A DNA stretch of 64,000 bases. It comes from Nitrospirales bacterium LBB_01. GTDB lineage: Bacteria > Nitrospirota > Thermodesulfovibrionia > Thermodesulfovibrionales > Magnetobacteriaceae. The DNA lies in the NCBI GenBank assembly GCA_004376055.2, contig CP049016.1, positions 2,976,001 to 3,040,000 of the forward strand. Direction: 5' to 3'. The notes beneath the pieces were generated by a model. That model searched no databases and had not been told where the DNA came from. It saw only the letters and a program-made list of their open reading frames with translations. This document shows, piece after piece, positions 15,828 through 25,825 of this stretch. Position 1 is the first letter of the stretch. The number at the start of each line of letters is the position of its first letter. Position numbers and translations under genes: made by a program.

Positions 15828-17363
15828 TCAAATCCTTGTATCTTTTAATATCCTGTCTCTAAATAGCAGAAGCCGGTATATTTCTTTTGCTTTGTCAATA
15901 TCAAAGCGGAATGCAGATTTAATTAGTGACGATGCTCCGGCAAAATCTCTTAAACCCAATAACAACATATCTCTGATAAGGGCAATAGATTCATATCCCT
16001 TAAAGAGGTTTAACATGGTAGAGCGGAGTGTAGCGTTATATAACTGCTGTTTCCTTCGTTTTAGTACCGATGGCTCTATGCCGCAATGGAGCTGTGATTC
16101 ACCAAAGGTGTGTTTATATATGAGCGAGTCTAAATCGCTTTGTTTAAGCCAACCTTTCTCCAATGCCATTTCAAACAAAGGTGTGCCAGGGTAAGCTGTC
16201 AGGTAGCTAACTCCGACTGTTTCTGGTTTAAAGCGTTTAATCAGCTCCAGAGTTTCCCTGATATCATACTCGGTCTCTCCAGGCACTCCAACTATCAGAT
16301 TTACGAAAATATCAATCCCTGAGCCTTTCAAAATGCTAAAAGAGCGAGTTGCAGTCTCAACGTTCTTATTAGTTTGGAGAAAGTCATGTATCCTCTGACT
16401 CCCAGACTCCAATCCAAAGCTCAACTGTATGCAGCCGGCTGCCTTCATTGCTTCAACCATCGACTCTGTAAGGGTATCAATCCTGGCCGAAGCTGCAAAA
16501 TGTAGCTTTCTATTTAACTCTTTTTGTATTTCGATAAACATATTACAGAACTCAAGCACTCGTTGTTCCCTTATTGCAAACATTTCGTCTATAATTAAAA
16601 AGCAAGTAAGATCGTAGTGTGTTGATTGGAACTTTATGTCCTCTTTAACCGAATCTAATGAACGAAAACGTAGTCCTTTGCCAAAATTAGGATCACGGCA
16701 ATAAATACATTTACTAAAACACCCACGACTAGTGGACAGCCACCCAGCCTTGACATACCTTCCCACTAATGCTAAACGCGCATCTATAAAATTCTGGTAA
16801 GGTACAATATCATATGCAGGCACTATATCCAAATCTGCCTTTTCCTTTCCCCCTGGTTTAAAAAACTGTTTTCCATCATCATCAAAAAAACTCAGTCCAT
16901 GGATTTCACCCAAACCATTTCCAGCCTCCAGCGCATCGATTAGATATGTAATGGTGGTTTCTCCCTCTCCTACGACTACATAATCGGCTCCCCACTGTAA
17001 AACATCCTGCGGGAAACTTGAAGGATGGCGGCCTCCAGCTACTATAGGCACATCCTTATAAACCTCACTTAAACGCTCTATGATAACCTTGCCTGGAAGC
17101 CACTCGGCAGACATAAAACCTATTCCTATCATATCAGGAGCAAATCGTCTTAATTGATCCAAAACATGTTCAGGAACTTGTGCTCTTTCTATATACTCGT
17201 AATCAAAAACAGAAAATATTGCAACCTCTTTGCCAAGTTTTCTCAGCACGGTTGTAATCGTCATAAGTCCCAGCGGGGGCATAAATGTCTTAACGGGATA
17301 GATAAGTGCGACTTTATTAATTTTCTTTGGTACTATAGGCATGTTAAAACTTATCACGTCCAC
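15828..17363 (-). CDS. B12-binding-domain radical SAM protein
   Basis: A 511-residue radical SAM enzyme. The N-terminal third is a cobalamin-binding-type Rossmann domain (PPLGLMTI and VVGEGE motifs), followed by the radical SAM core with the CxxxCxxC cluster in RGCFSKCIYCRD near residue 217. The C-terminal 100 residues are an uncharacterised helical tail. Such enzymes use a 5'-deoxyadenosyl radical and often methylcobalamin to methylate or rearrange unreactive carbons in lipids, pigments or natural products. It lies 32 bp from the epimerase in the long minus-strand operon. The substrate cannot be told from sequence. Confidence 0.9.
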   Translation of the reverse strand: MDVISFNMPIVPKKINKVALIYPVKTFMPPLGLMTITTVLRKLGKEVAIFSVFDYEYIERAQVPEHVLDQLRRFAPDMIGIGFMSAEWLPGKVIIERLSEVYKDVPIVAGGRHPSSFPQDVLQWGADYVVVGEGETTITYLIDALEAGNGLGEIHGLSFFDDDGKQFFKPGGKEKADLDIVPAYDIVPYQNFIDARLALVGRYVKAGWLSTSRGCFSKCIYCRDPNFGKGLRFRSLDSVKEDIKFQSTHYDLTCFLIIDEMFAIREQRVLEFCNMFIEIQKELNRKLHFAASARIDTLTESMVEAMKAAGCIQLSFGLESGSQRIHDFLQTNKNVETATRSFSILKGSGIDIFVNLIVGVPGETEYDIRETLELIKRFKPETVGVSYLTAYPGTPLFEMALEKGWLKQSDLDSLIYKHTFGESQLHCGIEPSVLKRRKQQLYNATLRSTMLNLFKGYESIALIRDMLLLGLRDFAGASSLIKSAFRFDIDKAKEIYRLLLFRDRILKDTRI

Positions 17364-17395
17364 TCTGAAAATGTCAAGTTTTGTGCTAACATTTG

Positions 17396-18352
17396 CTATC
17401 CACGACTTTCATATTTAGACAGATATTCGTCTGTTTCGAGCCATTCTTTTGTTATATTTAATCCCTCTTTTAAACTATAGCGGGGAGTCCATAAAAATGT
17501 TTCTTGTATCTTACTGTTGTCACAGCGCCAGATATCGGTATCCCAAAGTCTCTCAGGCATACTGCCCCATACAGGGAGTTCCTTGATTTTAAACATCGCT
17601 CTTATTATTTCCACTATCTCTCTCAGTGTGGTTTGAACTCCTGTCCCAACGTTGTATATTGCCCCCAACTCAGAGGTGTGTTTTGTTGCAATAAGTGTAT
17701 AAAGGTCTGTGATGTCATCTATGTATATGTAGTCCCTTGAAATATCAGGCCGTACCAGTTGTGGCAGTTTACCGTGAAGTCCATTAATAATCAGAGTGGG
17801 AATTAGCCTGTTAGGTTCCTCAAAGGGACCATAAGCAGAATAAAGTCTCAGTGTTGATATGTTTACCTTGTGTTGTTTTGCCATATAGGCGCAAAACATT
17901 GTGGCAGAGGTTTTTGCAACAGCGTAATAGCTGTTTGGCTCTGGGCAGTCGGTCTCCTTAGGAGCATCACTCTTATAGCCATACTCCGATGAGCTGCCGG
18001 TATTAATAAATGCCTCAAATCCGGTCTTTACCGCCGCACAAACCAGAGCAACAGTCCCTGTAATGTTTGTCTCTATAATTTTATACAAGTCTGTCTGCCA
18101 TGAATAAGCTCCATGAACGGCAAGATGAAAAATCCAGTCAGATTTGATTTCTTTCATTTTTTGGGTGAGTTGTTCTTCATTTGAAAGCTCAACCTCATGA
18201 ATGTGCACATCGTTTGTGATACTGTCAATTCGCCATGAATTAAAATTTTGACGAAGGAATAGGTGCACATCATGTCCTTGCTTAAGGAGTGCTCTTGTCA
18301 GGTTAGCGCCCACAAAGCCTGTAGCTCCGGTAATAATTACTCTTTTGTTCAT
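17396..18352 (-). CDS. NAD-dependent sugar epimerase/dehydratase
   Basis: Extended short-chain dehydrogenase of 318 residues. It has the nucleotide-binding GATGFVGANL motif at residues 8-17, the active-site Ser in GSSSEYG and the catalytic YYAVAK tyrosine/lysine pair. It should act on a nucleotide sugar or on a lipid-linked sugar in the cytoplasm. Its stop is directly followed by the methyltransferase start region upstream in the operon (zero-base gap with 18353). The neighbours suggest biosynthesis of a modified sugar for a surface glycan or glycolipid. Several subfamilies (GalE-like, WbiB-like) are possible. Confidence 0.9.
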   Translation of the reverse strand: MNKRVIITGATGFVGANLTRALLKQGHDVHLFLRQNFNSWRIDSITNDVHIHEVELSNEEQLTQKMKEIKSDWIFHLAVHGAYSWQTDLYKIIETNITGTVALVCAAVKTGFEAFINTGSSSEYGYKSDAPKETDCPEPNSYYAVAKTSATMFCAYMAKQHKVNISTLRLYSAYGPFEEPNRLIPTLIINGLHGKLPQLVRPDISRDYIYIDDITDLYTLIATKHTSELGAIYNVGTGVQTTLREIVEIIRAMFKIKELPVWGSMPERLWDTDIWRCDNSKIQETFLWTPRYSLKEGLNITKEWLETDEYLSKYESRG

Positions 18353-19081
18353 TTAATCCTCGGCGGTAAAAACATACACGCCGCAGCATATTGATTTAAC
18401 TATCGGAATGTTTTCAACTACGCTTTCCATACGCTTCAATGTGTTAGCCATCCAATCAGGGCAAAAAAACGGGACAAGACCGGCATAACACCGTGTTCTG
18501 ACGTCAGCGCCAAGTTGCCTTATCCACAAATCCAAAAGAGCTGGACTATAGGATTTCTCATCATGCTCTATATGGTATTTTGAAAACCGCTCCAATAATT
18601 TTAACACCGGATTATAACCATTTGGCTCTACCACAACTGTCAGCTTTGCCACTCTCAGAGCCTCTTTTAACGCCTCTTTTGGGCTTTCCATGTGATGCAG
18701 CACCCCACGAATGTGTGCAATATCAAAACTCTTTGATTCAAACGGAAGCTCACAAGCGTTTTGTACCTCAAAACTAATATTGTCATCGGTGTTTTTCTTG
18801 GTGTTTTTCTTGGCGGTTTCTATTGCCTCAAGGGCTGGATCAATTCCAACAATTTGTGAAACCCGGCCAAACCGGTAAATATCTCTTGTAAAAGTGCCGT
18901 CTCCACAGCCAATATCAAGGACTTTTTTGTTGTTGAAATCCACCAACTCTAACACGGCATCTGTAAGACGTTTATTGGCAAGATCGCTGCTTAAGGAGGC
19001 ATTTGTCGTATAGAGGTAGCCCTTATTGGCTTCTATATCGCGGTTAAATACCTGCACGGAGTCTTTATCTGAGTGTTTCAT
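18353..19081 (-). CDS. Class I SAM-dependent methyltransferase
   Basis: A 242-residue methyltransferase with motif I VLDIGCGDGTF near residues 53-63 and the later HIRGVLHHMESP block, typical of the UbiE/type-11 superfamily. The C-terminal 60 residues have two hydrophobic stretches that may contact membrane or lipid substrates. The start overlaps the stop of the next methyltransferase by 4 bases. The acceptor is unknown; the operon context suggests a lipid, quinone-like or sugar acceptor. Confidence 0.88.
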   Translation of the reverse strand: MKHSDKDSVQVFNRDIEANKGYLYTTNASLSSDLANKRLTDAVLELVDFNNKKVLDIGCGDGTFTRDIYRFGRVSQIVGIDPALEAIETAKKNTKKNTDDNISFEVQNACELPFESKSFDIAHIRGVLHHMESPKEALKEALRVAKLTVVVEPNGYNPVLKLLERFSKYHIEHDEKSYSPALLDLWIRQLGADVRTRCYAGLVPFFCPDWMANTLKRMESVVENIPIVKSICCGVYVFTAED

Positions 19082-20007
19082 TGTGTCCCCTTTGGTTTCT
19101 GTGCAATGATATAAATATTACCAAGTGGTAAAAAAAACGATGCGGCGGCAACCTTTGTATATTTTAAAAATGACGACACTGCCGTTTTAAATTGTGATGG
19201 CAGCGGCAGCAGATGGTTCAAGTAGTTTAATGAAATACGGTTTAGAGCCGGGCCAACTTCTTTTACTATAAAATTATTGGCAAGAAACACTTTACTTAGA
19301 GTGCTCTCATCAAACAGGTATGTATGTTCTATATCAAAAATTGGACTATGTTCGCCAAGTAAGCGGCTGGACATGGCGCCTACATTGTGATTGATACACA
19401 GGATAAGGCCGCCTGGTTTAAGCAGCCGATAACATTCCTTTAACAGTGAACCGACATCATAAATATGGTCTATCAATTGAAAAAAACAAATCACATCAAA
19501 GCTTTCCGGTTGAAACTTTCCGGGTTTTATCATGTCACAAATAATATGCTGTTTTATGTCATGAGAAGCTTTTGAAATTGCATCCTCAGATGGATCTATG
19601 CCACAAATATGGGCAAAGCCAAAGTTTTTGGCATATTCCAAAAAAAAACCGTTTCCGCAGCCGATTTCAAGAATTGATTCTTTCACTAATCCATATTTAG
19701 TTAACTTTTTTAAGTACTTGCCATAAGTAATTTTAAGGTTTTGTACCTCATCCTCATATTTGAAAGAACTCTGATGGTAAAGCCCTGCAGCAATATCGGC
19801 TGAGACAACAGGGTCTGAACGAATCAGTCCACAACCGTTACATTTAACAATACGGTAGTGGGTTTTATCTGGCACTCTGCGCGCCGAAAACTTTACGGAG
19901 TCTAAAGATTCCGGTTCAAAACTTGCTCCGTAGAGTTCCGTAGAGTTTCCCTCTGTGTCACAAATCGCACACTTTGTATGGAATAGCTGTTTAGTGTGAA
20001 GTGTCAT
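19078..20007 (-). CDS. SAM-dependent methyltransferase with N-terminal Cys4 motif
   Basis: 309 residues. The N-terminus carries two CxxC pairs (CAICD near residue 13 and CNGCGL near residue 55), probably a zinc site. Motif I ILEIGCGNGFF follows near residue 113. This layout matches the type-23 and C-methyltransferase families of deoxysugar and natural-product pathways, where the zinc domain helps bind a nucleotide sugar. The gene overlaps the upstream glycosyltransferase by 17 bases. Sugar methylation is a reasonable inference, not shown. Confidence 0.88.
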   Translation of the reverse strand: MTLHTKQLFHTKCAICDTEGNSTELYGASFEPESLDSVKFSARRVPDKTHYRIVKCNGCGLIRSDPVVSADIAAGLYHQSSFKYEDEVQNLKITYGKYLKKLTKYGLVKESILEIGCGNGFFLEYAKNFGFAHICGIDPSEDAISKASHDIKQHIICDMIKPGKFQPESFDVICFFQLIDHIYDVGSLLKECYRLLKPGGLILCINHNVGAMSSRLLGEHSPIFDIEHTYLFDESTLSKVFLANNFIVKEVGPALNRISLNYLNHLLPLPSQFKTAVSSFLKYTKVAAASFFLPLGNIYIIAQKPKGTQ

Positions 20008-20959
20008 TTTCTTGAGATGTCTTTTTTGGTGAATAATTTATATAGCTTTCCACGATATATGGGGGCCTGCGTTTTATCTCATCATACATGTGCGCTATAT
20101 ACGACCCAATAATAGCAAAACACAACAGCTGAACACTCCCCATAAAGATTGTCACAAGCAAGAGGGTTGTGTAACCGGATGGCGATGACTCAGGGTGAAG
20201 GAGCTTCATGGTAATCTGAACAGATGCTAAAATAAATGAAATAAAGAGAAAAAATAGCGCTAACACAATCATAAAATCCATAGGGACATATGAAAAAGAA
20301 AAAATGGCCTTTCTTGCCCATGCCATGTTTTTAATCAGGGAATTTGTAGATTTACCAAACATTCTCTCCGGCCTGAAATATTCTACGCCGGTTTGTTTAA
20401 AACCTGTCCATGCACGAAGTCCGCGCATGAATCTGTTGTTTTCTGGTAAGCTGTTGATTACAGTTACAACCTTACGGTCTATTAGAGAAAAATCTCCGGC
20501 ATCTACCGGAATGTTAACGTAAGACATGTATTTGAAAACTCTGTAGAATGCCTTATACGCTATATTAAGAAACAGATTTGCCTCTCTTTTAATTCTCACT
20601 CCATAGACAACATCAAAACCCTCAAGCCATTTATAATAAAAGTGTTCAATCACTTCGGGAGGGTCCTGAAGGTCGCCATCCAGCAAGACCACGGCATCAC
20701 CAGAGGATATTCTCATGCCGCTTGTGAAAGCATTCTGAGAGCCAAAATTTCTTGAGTGATTGATTGCTATTACTTTGCTGTCTTGTGCTGTCAAATCCTC
20801 TAAAACCTCACGGGCATTGTCAGGGCTTGAGTCATTAACGAAAATGATTTCGTAATCAACTCCTATCCTGGTAAAGACATCTACAAGCCGCCTGTACATA
20901 AAAGGTATCGCCTGAGCGTCCTTATAACAAGCGATAATAGCAGTTATTTTCCTATCCAT
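19991..20959 (-). CDS. Family 2 glycosyltransferase, GtrB/DPM1-like, with C-terminal membrane helices
   Basis: 322 residues. The GT-A domain starts at residue 5, with NDSSPDNA and the DGDLQDPPE metal/donor motif. Two membrane helices near residues 227-250 and 262-290 match the polyprenyl-phosphate glycosyltransferase type (GtrB, ArnC). The expected reaction is transfer of a sugar from a nucleotide donor to polyprenyl phosphate on the inner face of the membrane. The neighbouring polytopic protein at 14591 could act on that lipid-linked sugar. Confidence 0.9.
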   Translation of the reverse strand: MDRKITAIIACYKDAQAIPFMYRRLVDVFTRIGVDYEIIFVNDSSPDNAREVLEDLTAQDSKVIAINHSRNFGSQNAFTSGMRISSGDAVVLLDGDLQDPPEVIEHFYYKWLEGFDVVYGVRIKREANLFLNIAYKAFYRVFKYMSYVNIPVDAGDFSLIDRKVVTVINSLPENNRFMRGLRAWTGFKQTGVEYFRPERMFGKSTNSLIKNMAWARKAIFSFSYVPMDFMIVLALFFLFISFILASVQITMKLLHPESSPSGYTTLLLVTIFMGSVQLLCFAIIGSYIAHMYDEIKRRPPYIVESYINYSPKKTSQENDTSH

Positions 20960-20970
20960 TTTTCAGACAC

Positions 20971-21438
20971 CTATCCCCTAATGTTTATCTCCTGCTCTTG
21001 AAGTCTGTGAATTAGTTTATTAGCATTAAATCCATTTATAAGCCGGCATGAGAAAAAGTAAAATGCAGGTACCATCCGTATAGGAAAAGGAATGTTCCGG
21101 TTTCCAATCTCATCAAGTATCATATGAAGCAACATACCTATAGCCGCAGCCCACAGCAGAGGATATGAAAAATAAAAAGCAGCAACAGCCATAAGCAAAA
21201 TCAACTCATATGAATGAAAAACAAACATAATCTTTCTCCACTTGAGGGATTCCTCAGTAGAAAAAAAGGCCTTTATGTCATAGGGCTTGTCGCTTTGTGT
21301 CAGGTGATCAATGATATGGTCTGTATCAATTAAAATCTCTGCAGCCGCCGACACAGAAGCAAACGCCAAACTCCCCGTAACCTTATATGCTGCAAGGCCA
21401 AGTGCTGCACCTGCTATACCATGCCAAAGTGGTTTCAT
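20971..21438 (-). CDS. Small membrane metal-binding protein, YdjM-like
   Basis: 155 residues with three or four hydrophobic helices. It carries His/Asp motifs spread as in the YdjM/DUF457-type membrane-bound putative metal-dependent hydrolases: H6 near the N-terminus, DTDHIIDH near residue 38, FHSYE near residue 74 and HMILDE near residue 106. The family is predicted to be a metal hydrolase but its substrate is unknown. It sits inside the radical-SAM/glycosyl operon, 24 bp from the next gene, which hints at a lipid-related job. Confidence 0.65.
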   Translation of the reverse strand: MKPLWHGIAGAALGLAAYKVTGSLAFASVSAAAEILIDTDHIIDHLTQSDKPYDIKAFFSTEESLKWRKIMFVFHSYELILLMAVAAFYFSYPLLWAAAIGMLLHMILDEIGNRNIPFPIRMVPAFYFFSCRLINGFNANKLIHRLQEQEINIRG

Positions 21439-21462
21439 ATTAACAGCGTAATTGTGTGTATA

Positions 21463-23010
21463 TCAATGTTTTTTAAACCCAAATATTTTTGCAGATAAGA
21501 CAGCTTTAGCTGCATGGAATGAACGTACGACATGATGTCTGATCAAAAAGTCCCTCCTGTCCATGTAGCTTAAAACTATCCGTGAGAAGTAAAGAAATGG
21601 AGAGGCTAAATAGGACAAAAGAGATGAAAACAATTTATTTTTGGTCAAAGCAATAATTATTCTTGCTATTTTTTCATTAAAATAAAAAGCTGCAAAAACC
21701 TGAAAAGGAAGCACACGGTATGTTTTCCCAAGATTTGATTTTGATAACAATCTCATAGAAGTAGCCATATAACCCTGTTCAATTTTAGCGACATCTTCAG
21801 GTTTGAGAATATTCTTTGAAATGGCAATATCTGTTATCATTGTTTTAGGATAAAACTGAAGGAAAGCAAGGTTTACCCAGTTAGGGCGCGTCTCGATAAA
21901 GAATTCCAGAGCCTCATTTAGATGCTGTTCTGTTTCCCCCGGCAAATTGGCTATCATATCAACCTCAGTAAACATGCCTATACTTACAGCCGACCTTATA
22001 AGTTCTTTCATAACTGGAGTTTTTTCACGCCGGTTCAATATTTCTCTGCGTACATCCTCATTGGCGCTCTGAAAGCCAAACTCAAGCAGACAACAACCGC
22101 TGTCATACAACAACTGTAAGCTTTCCTTATTGTGGGTAAGAGGACTGGTCTGACAGTAGTAGGGCAACCCGATTTCCTCTTTGTATCTTTTAACAAATTC
22201 AAATAACCAGTCCTTTCTTGAAGCAAACACATTATCAAAAAACATAATATACTTTGGCTTATACTCTCTTAGAGCGTACTTAAGTTCGGCTATAACGTTT
22301 TCCACAGACCTGTACCTGTAATAACGTTCTTTATAAGAACCATAGAGGGACTTTATCGTATCACTGTTACAGTAACTACAACTGTAGGGGCACCCGCGGC
22401 TTGCAATGGCAGTGTATGTGATTGCAAGGGATGGATTAGTTTTATAATACATGGCCTTTTCAGGAAAAGGGATTTTATCTAAATCGTGCGGCACAGGGGA
22501 GAGTCCTCTTTTTACTAAATCACCTTTGCTTACATTCCAAACACCAGGCAGTTGATCAAAGGTCAAGTCCTTAACTGCTTGTTTATCCATCTGCTCCAGT
22601 TTTTCAACAAGCAGAGGTAATGACTCCTCAGCCTCGCCAAGGACAACAAAATCAATCTCATTATTTTGTAAAACAATCTCCGGCAACAAAGAGACATGAA
22701 CTCCGCCACAGACAATTTTAACGTCAGGCATCGCACGTTTAAGCAGCCTTATGACAGAGAGGTTGCTCTGATAAAATATTGTGAAAATAGAAAAACATAC
22801 AACATCAGGGGAATGGGCGCAAATTCCGTCACAAACCTGTTTTGCACTCAAAGAGAAAAAATCCATAAGAAAGAAATCCTGTGCTAAATAATCTCTTGCA
22901 AATGAGGAATCGAAAAAAAGCCTGACATCATGCCCTTTCTCTTTCAATACAGAAATCAGATATTGTACACCAAACGTTTCATATCCACTATCATAAAAAA
23001 CTACTCTCAT
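21463..23010 (-). CDS. B12-binding-domain radical SAM protein
   Basis: 515 residues from the start used here. The cobalamin-binding-like domain covers about 1-150. The radical SAM core follows with CxxxCxxC in SRGCPYSCSYCNS near residue 200, and the GETEQHLNEA region. An upstream in-frame start would add 16 residues, but the ATG at 23010 has GGAG eight bases before it and gives the standard N-terminus MRVVFYDSGY. It lies 13 bp from the radical SAM/SPASM gene. The helical C-terminus is uncharacterised. The substrate is unknown. Confidence 0.9.
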   Translation of the reverse strand: MRVVFYDSGYETFGVQYLISVLKEKGHDVRLFFDSSFARDYLAQDFFLMDFFSLSAKQVCDGICAHSPDVVCFSIFTIFYQSNLSVIRLLKRAMPDVKIVCGGVHVSLLPEIVLQNNEIDFVVLGEAEESLPLLVEKLEQMDKQAVKDLTFDQLPGVWNVSKGDLVKRGLSPVPHDLDKIPFPEKAMYYKTNPSLAITYTAIASRGCPYSCSYCNSDTIKSLYGSYKERYYRYRSVENVIAELKYALREYKPKYIMFFDNVFASRKDWLFEFVKRYKEEIGLPYYCQTSPLTHNKESLQLLYDSGCCLLEFGFQSANEDVRREILNRREKTPVMKELIRSAVSIGMFTEVDMIANLPGETEQHLNEALEFFIETRPNWVNLAFLQFYPKTMITDIAISKNILKPEDVAKIEQGYMATSMRLLSKSNLGKTYRVLPFQVFAAFYFNEKIARIIIALTKNKLFSSLLSYLASPFLYFSRIVLSYMDRRDFLIRHHVVRSFHAAKAVLSAKIFGFKKH

Positions 23011-23023
23011 TAATGAGTCTCCA

Positions 23024-24103
23024 TTATTTTCGTTGTCCAAGGAAAAATCTAAAACCATCCAGCATTATATCCGGAATGAGATTTAAGTATGCCGACGTCT
23101 CAATAGTATTAATAGATGAGCAGCTTACACAATCGGCTCTGCGCTCAGGGAGAGCGTCCCATGCCCGTTTGATTCCAACGTCTTTAATGTTTAGCCCATC
23201 CAGACAGCCGCGTTGAATGCAGTTAAACATAGTGCCCTCGGCGTCAATACAGCCATGAGTGTGGCCAATGACACATGGAATAGGCGTATAGTGCGCAAAT
23301 TTCTGCTCGGTTGTAATGTATGAGTGATAACTTACCGGCCAGTGCAGAGACTTATCAATAGAATAAAAGGAATTACCAATCGGGTAGCCCTTTTCTTTAA
23401 GCTTTCTGTAGCGCTGATAAAACTCCTTATAGTCCTCAGTAGTAAGCGCAAGCGCTGGGTCATCAGATTTACCCAGATAATTTGGCGGCGATATTGTTAT
23501 CGTTATTTTCATGTCCTTTGCCATTTCAACAAGAGCATCCATCTCGGTAAGACTGTGCTTATTTAGCACGGCATGAACCCTGACCAGCATTCCGCGTGAT
23601 AGAGCAGTCTCAACACCGCTAAGCGCACGTTTAAATGTGCCCTGCCCGCGCATCTTGTCTGTTGAGTCCTCAGCGCCGTCTATGCTTATGCAAACGCTGT
23701 CTGCCGTATCTATCTCGTCAATTTTCTGTTTAATCAGAGTGCCGTTTGTTAGTATATGAAGCAAAATCCCTTTCTTGGTAATATGCCTTACAATGGGGCC
23801 AATGTCTTTGTGCATAAGCGGTTCTCCGCCTAGTAAGAATATCCACCGTGTGCCCATGTCATAGAGCTCATCTACGATTTTTATGACCTCATCTTTGTTA
23901 AACCCTGCTCTTGACGGCTCGTTAAAACGATCCTCTATGTTGACAAAACAGTACTTACACCTGAGATTACACAAATTCGTAATGTATAATCCGACAAAGA
24001 TAGGAGTTCTTTTCTTTAACAGTTTTGCTTTAACTATGGCTGTGCCAAGTTTTGAGAGAATCTTTCCTCGTCTTATTAATTTATCTTTATCTATACCAAA
24101 CAT
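23024..24103 (-). CDS. Radical SAM/SPASM protein
   Basis: 359 residues. The radical SAM CxxxCxxC motif is in NLCNLRCKYCFVN near residue 50, with the GGEPL motif near residue 94. A C-terminal Cys cluster (CVIGHTHGC, CIQRGC, CVSCSS) fits a SPASM or twitch auxiliary iron-sulfur domain. Such enzymes modify peptides, cofactors or lipids. No precursor peptide gene is seen next to it, so a lipid or sugar substrate is as likely as a peptide. It lies 3 bp after the transketolase subunit gene. Confidence 0.9.
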   Translation of the reverse strand: MFGIDKDKLIRRGKILSKLGTAIVKAKLLKKRTPIFVGLYITNLCNLRCKYCFVNIEDRFNEPSRAGFNKDEVIKIVDELYDMGTRWIFLLGGEPLMHKDIGPIVRHITKKGILLHILTNGTLIKQKIDEIDTADSVCISIDGAEDSTDKMRGQGTFKRALSGVETALSRGMLVRVHAVLNKHSLTEMDALVEMAKDMKITITISPPNYLGKSDDPALALTTEDYKEFYQRYRKLKEKGYPIGNSFYSIDKSLHWPVSYHSYITTEQKFAHYTPIPCVIGHTHGCIDAEGTMFNCIQRGCLDGLNIKDVGIKRAWDALPERRADCVSCSSINTIETSAYLNLIPDIMLDGFRFFLGQRK

Positions 24104-24106
24104 TCC

Positions 24107-25027
24107 TTATCCTTTAAGCGTATTTAATGCAGTTTTTGCTATGTTTTCACCAGACAGACCGCAGAGAGTCTGCATGAATTTCTGGTTTCCTATCGGGCCG
24201 TCTATCTGTTGGCGAACGCCAAAACGTACAAGTCTTACGTTAAGGCCATGCTCGGCTATAATCTCAGAGACCAGCGAACCCAGCCCCCCGTTTATATACT
24301 GCACCTCAACGGTTAACACCGTCTTATGCCGCCTCAGCGCTTTAACAATGTCATCAGTGGGAGGCGGATTGACGCACGACACTATCGCAATTTGAGAACT
24401 TACACCGGAGGCTTTTAAAATGTCAGCAGCCGCTATAGCCTCAAACACAATGCCTCCCATTGTTATTATCAAAAAATCATCTCCGTCTCTGACACTATCA
24501 ATGTGCCCCATACTAAAATTACCGTTCAGAGTTGGCACAAGGGAATCCTCATCTTTTCCTAAGCTGTAATAAACTGGGCCTGCTATGTCCCACGTAGCTC
24601 TTAAAGCGCTCCCTGCCTGAGTGCTGTCGGCAGGGACAATTACAGTCATCCCAGGTTGAATTCGCATCACGCTAATGTCCTCCAATCCCCAATGAGTAAG
24701 ACCATTCAGACCATAGTCAAATCCGGCGCCCACTCCAACTACTCTGACAGGAAGATTATGCTTAATAGGGCCGTTACGGATAAACTCATACGTACGCAGT
24801 GCGGCAAACGGCGCTATTGAATAGATAAACGGGATAAACCCAGCCTCCGCTAAACCTGTGGCAACTCCAGCCATGTTTTGCTCTGAGACTCCTACGTTAA
24901 AAAAACGCTCAGGGAATCGTTCAATAAAAGGCTCAAGTATCATAAATCCCAAGTCACCGGTTAAAAGCACAATACGGCTATCTTTTAGGGCTAAATCTAC
25001 AAGTGTTGTAACAAAAGCTTTTCTCAT
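24107..25027 (-). CDS. Transketolase, C-terminal subunit
   Basis: 306 residues covering the pyrimidine-binding and C-terminal domains of transketolase. The catalytic Glu motif FFNVGVSEQNMAG lies near residue 44. Together with the gene upstream, which it overlaps by 4 bases, it forms a split thiamine diphosphate enzyme that moves two-carbon ketol units. Split transketolases are common both in central metabolism and in clusters for branched sugars or C7 units. Its place at the head of this cluster suggests it feeds a dedicated pathway. Confidence 0.92.
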   Translation of the reverse strand: MRKAFVTTLVDLALKDSRIVLLTGDLGFMILEPFIERFPERFFNVGVSEQNMAGVATGLAEAGFIPFIYSIAPFAALRTYEFIRNGPIKHNLPVRVVGVGAGFDYGLNGLTHWGLEDISVMRIQPGMTVIVPADSTQAGSALRATWDIAGPVYYSLGKDEDSLVPTLNGNFSMGHIDSVRDGDDFLIITMGGIVFEAIAAADILKASGVSSQIAIVSCVNPPPTDDIVKALRRHKTVLTVEVQYINGGLGSLVSEIIAEHGLNVRLVRFGVRQQIDGPIGNQKFMQTLCGLSGENIAKTALNTLKG

Positions 25028-25809
25028 TTTGTAATCTCGGCAAGAGCGGATTTGAACTCTTCATCAGTCATAGGCATGTAGTGCCATTTCAAGTTATTTT
25101 CCATAAAAGAGACACCTTTACCAAAAATCGTATCAGCAACTATCACATGCGGAGGGCCGTTAAGGGTGTCAAGGCTTTCAATAACCTCTTTCATCTTAGC
25201 AGTATCATGACCGTCAACCTCAATTACATTCCATCCAAAAGAGCGCCACTTTTCGCTTAAAGGTTCTAACGAGATTATATCTTTGGTATGACCCAGAGCC
25301 TGCAGGCCGTTTAAATCCACAATAACCACTAAATTGGACAACCTATTGTGAGCAGCAAACATGACAGCCTCCCACAGAGCGCCCTCATTACACTCGCCGT
25401 CACTAACCAGCACAAAAGACCTGTGGGCAGATTTCTTCATCTTAGCGGCAAGTGCGGCTCCAACTCCAAATGTTATTCCCTGCCCCAGTGAGCCTGTGGA
25501 GAAATCCACACACTTATGAGCGCTCTCCGGATGCACCGCTAAAAGAGTATTATTAGTATAGAAAGTATTGAGTTCTTGCTCTGTTATCCAGCCCTTAAGA
25601 TAAAACACGGCATAAAGAGCCAGCGCTGCATGGCCTTTGGAAAGGATAAAACGATCTCTGTGAGTGTCGGTAAAGCTGTCTATCCTGATTATTTCTCCGT
25701 AAAGCACAGCCAATATATCAGCCACCGACAGAGCACACCCAATATGCCCAACATTAGCCCTTTTAGACTGAGTAATAATAATCTCTCTTATTTTTTGGCA
25801 ACTAAGCAT
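25024..25809 (-). CDS. Transketolase, N-terminal subunit
   Basis: 261 residues forming the thiamine-diphosphate-binding half. The ThDP signature starts at GECNEGALWEA and ends at IVDLNGLQALG. HIGCALSVADI near the N-terminus and the GSLGQG motif are typical. It is the first gene of the long operon that runs from 25809 to 14591. A clear sigma-70 promoter ends about 17 bases upstream of the ATG, leaving a very short leader. Confidence 0.92.
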   Translation of the reverse strand: MLSCQKIREIIITQSKRANVGHIGCALSVADILAVLYGEIIRIDSFTDTHRDRFILSKGHAALALYAVFYLKGWITEQELNTFYTNNTLLAVHPESAHKCVDFSTGSLGQGITFGVGAALAAKMKKSAHRSFVLVSDGECNEGALWEAVMFAAHNRLSNLVVIVDLNGLQALGHTKDIISLEPLSEKWRSFGWNVIEVDGHDTAKMKEVIESLDTLNGPPHVIVADTIFGKGVSFMENNLKWHYMPMTDEEFKSALAEITK

Positions 25810-25825
25810 ATACCCGACAGAAAGT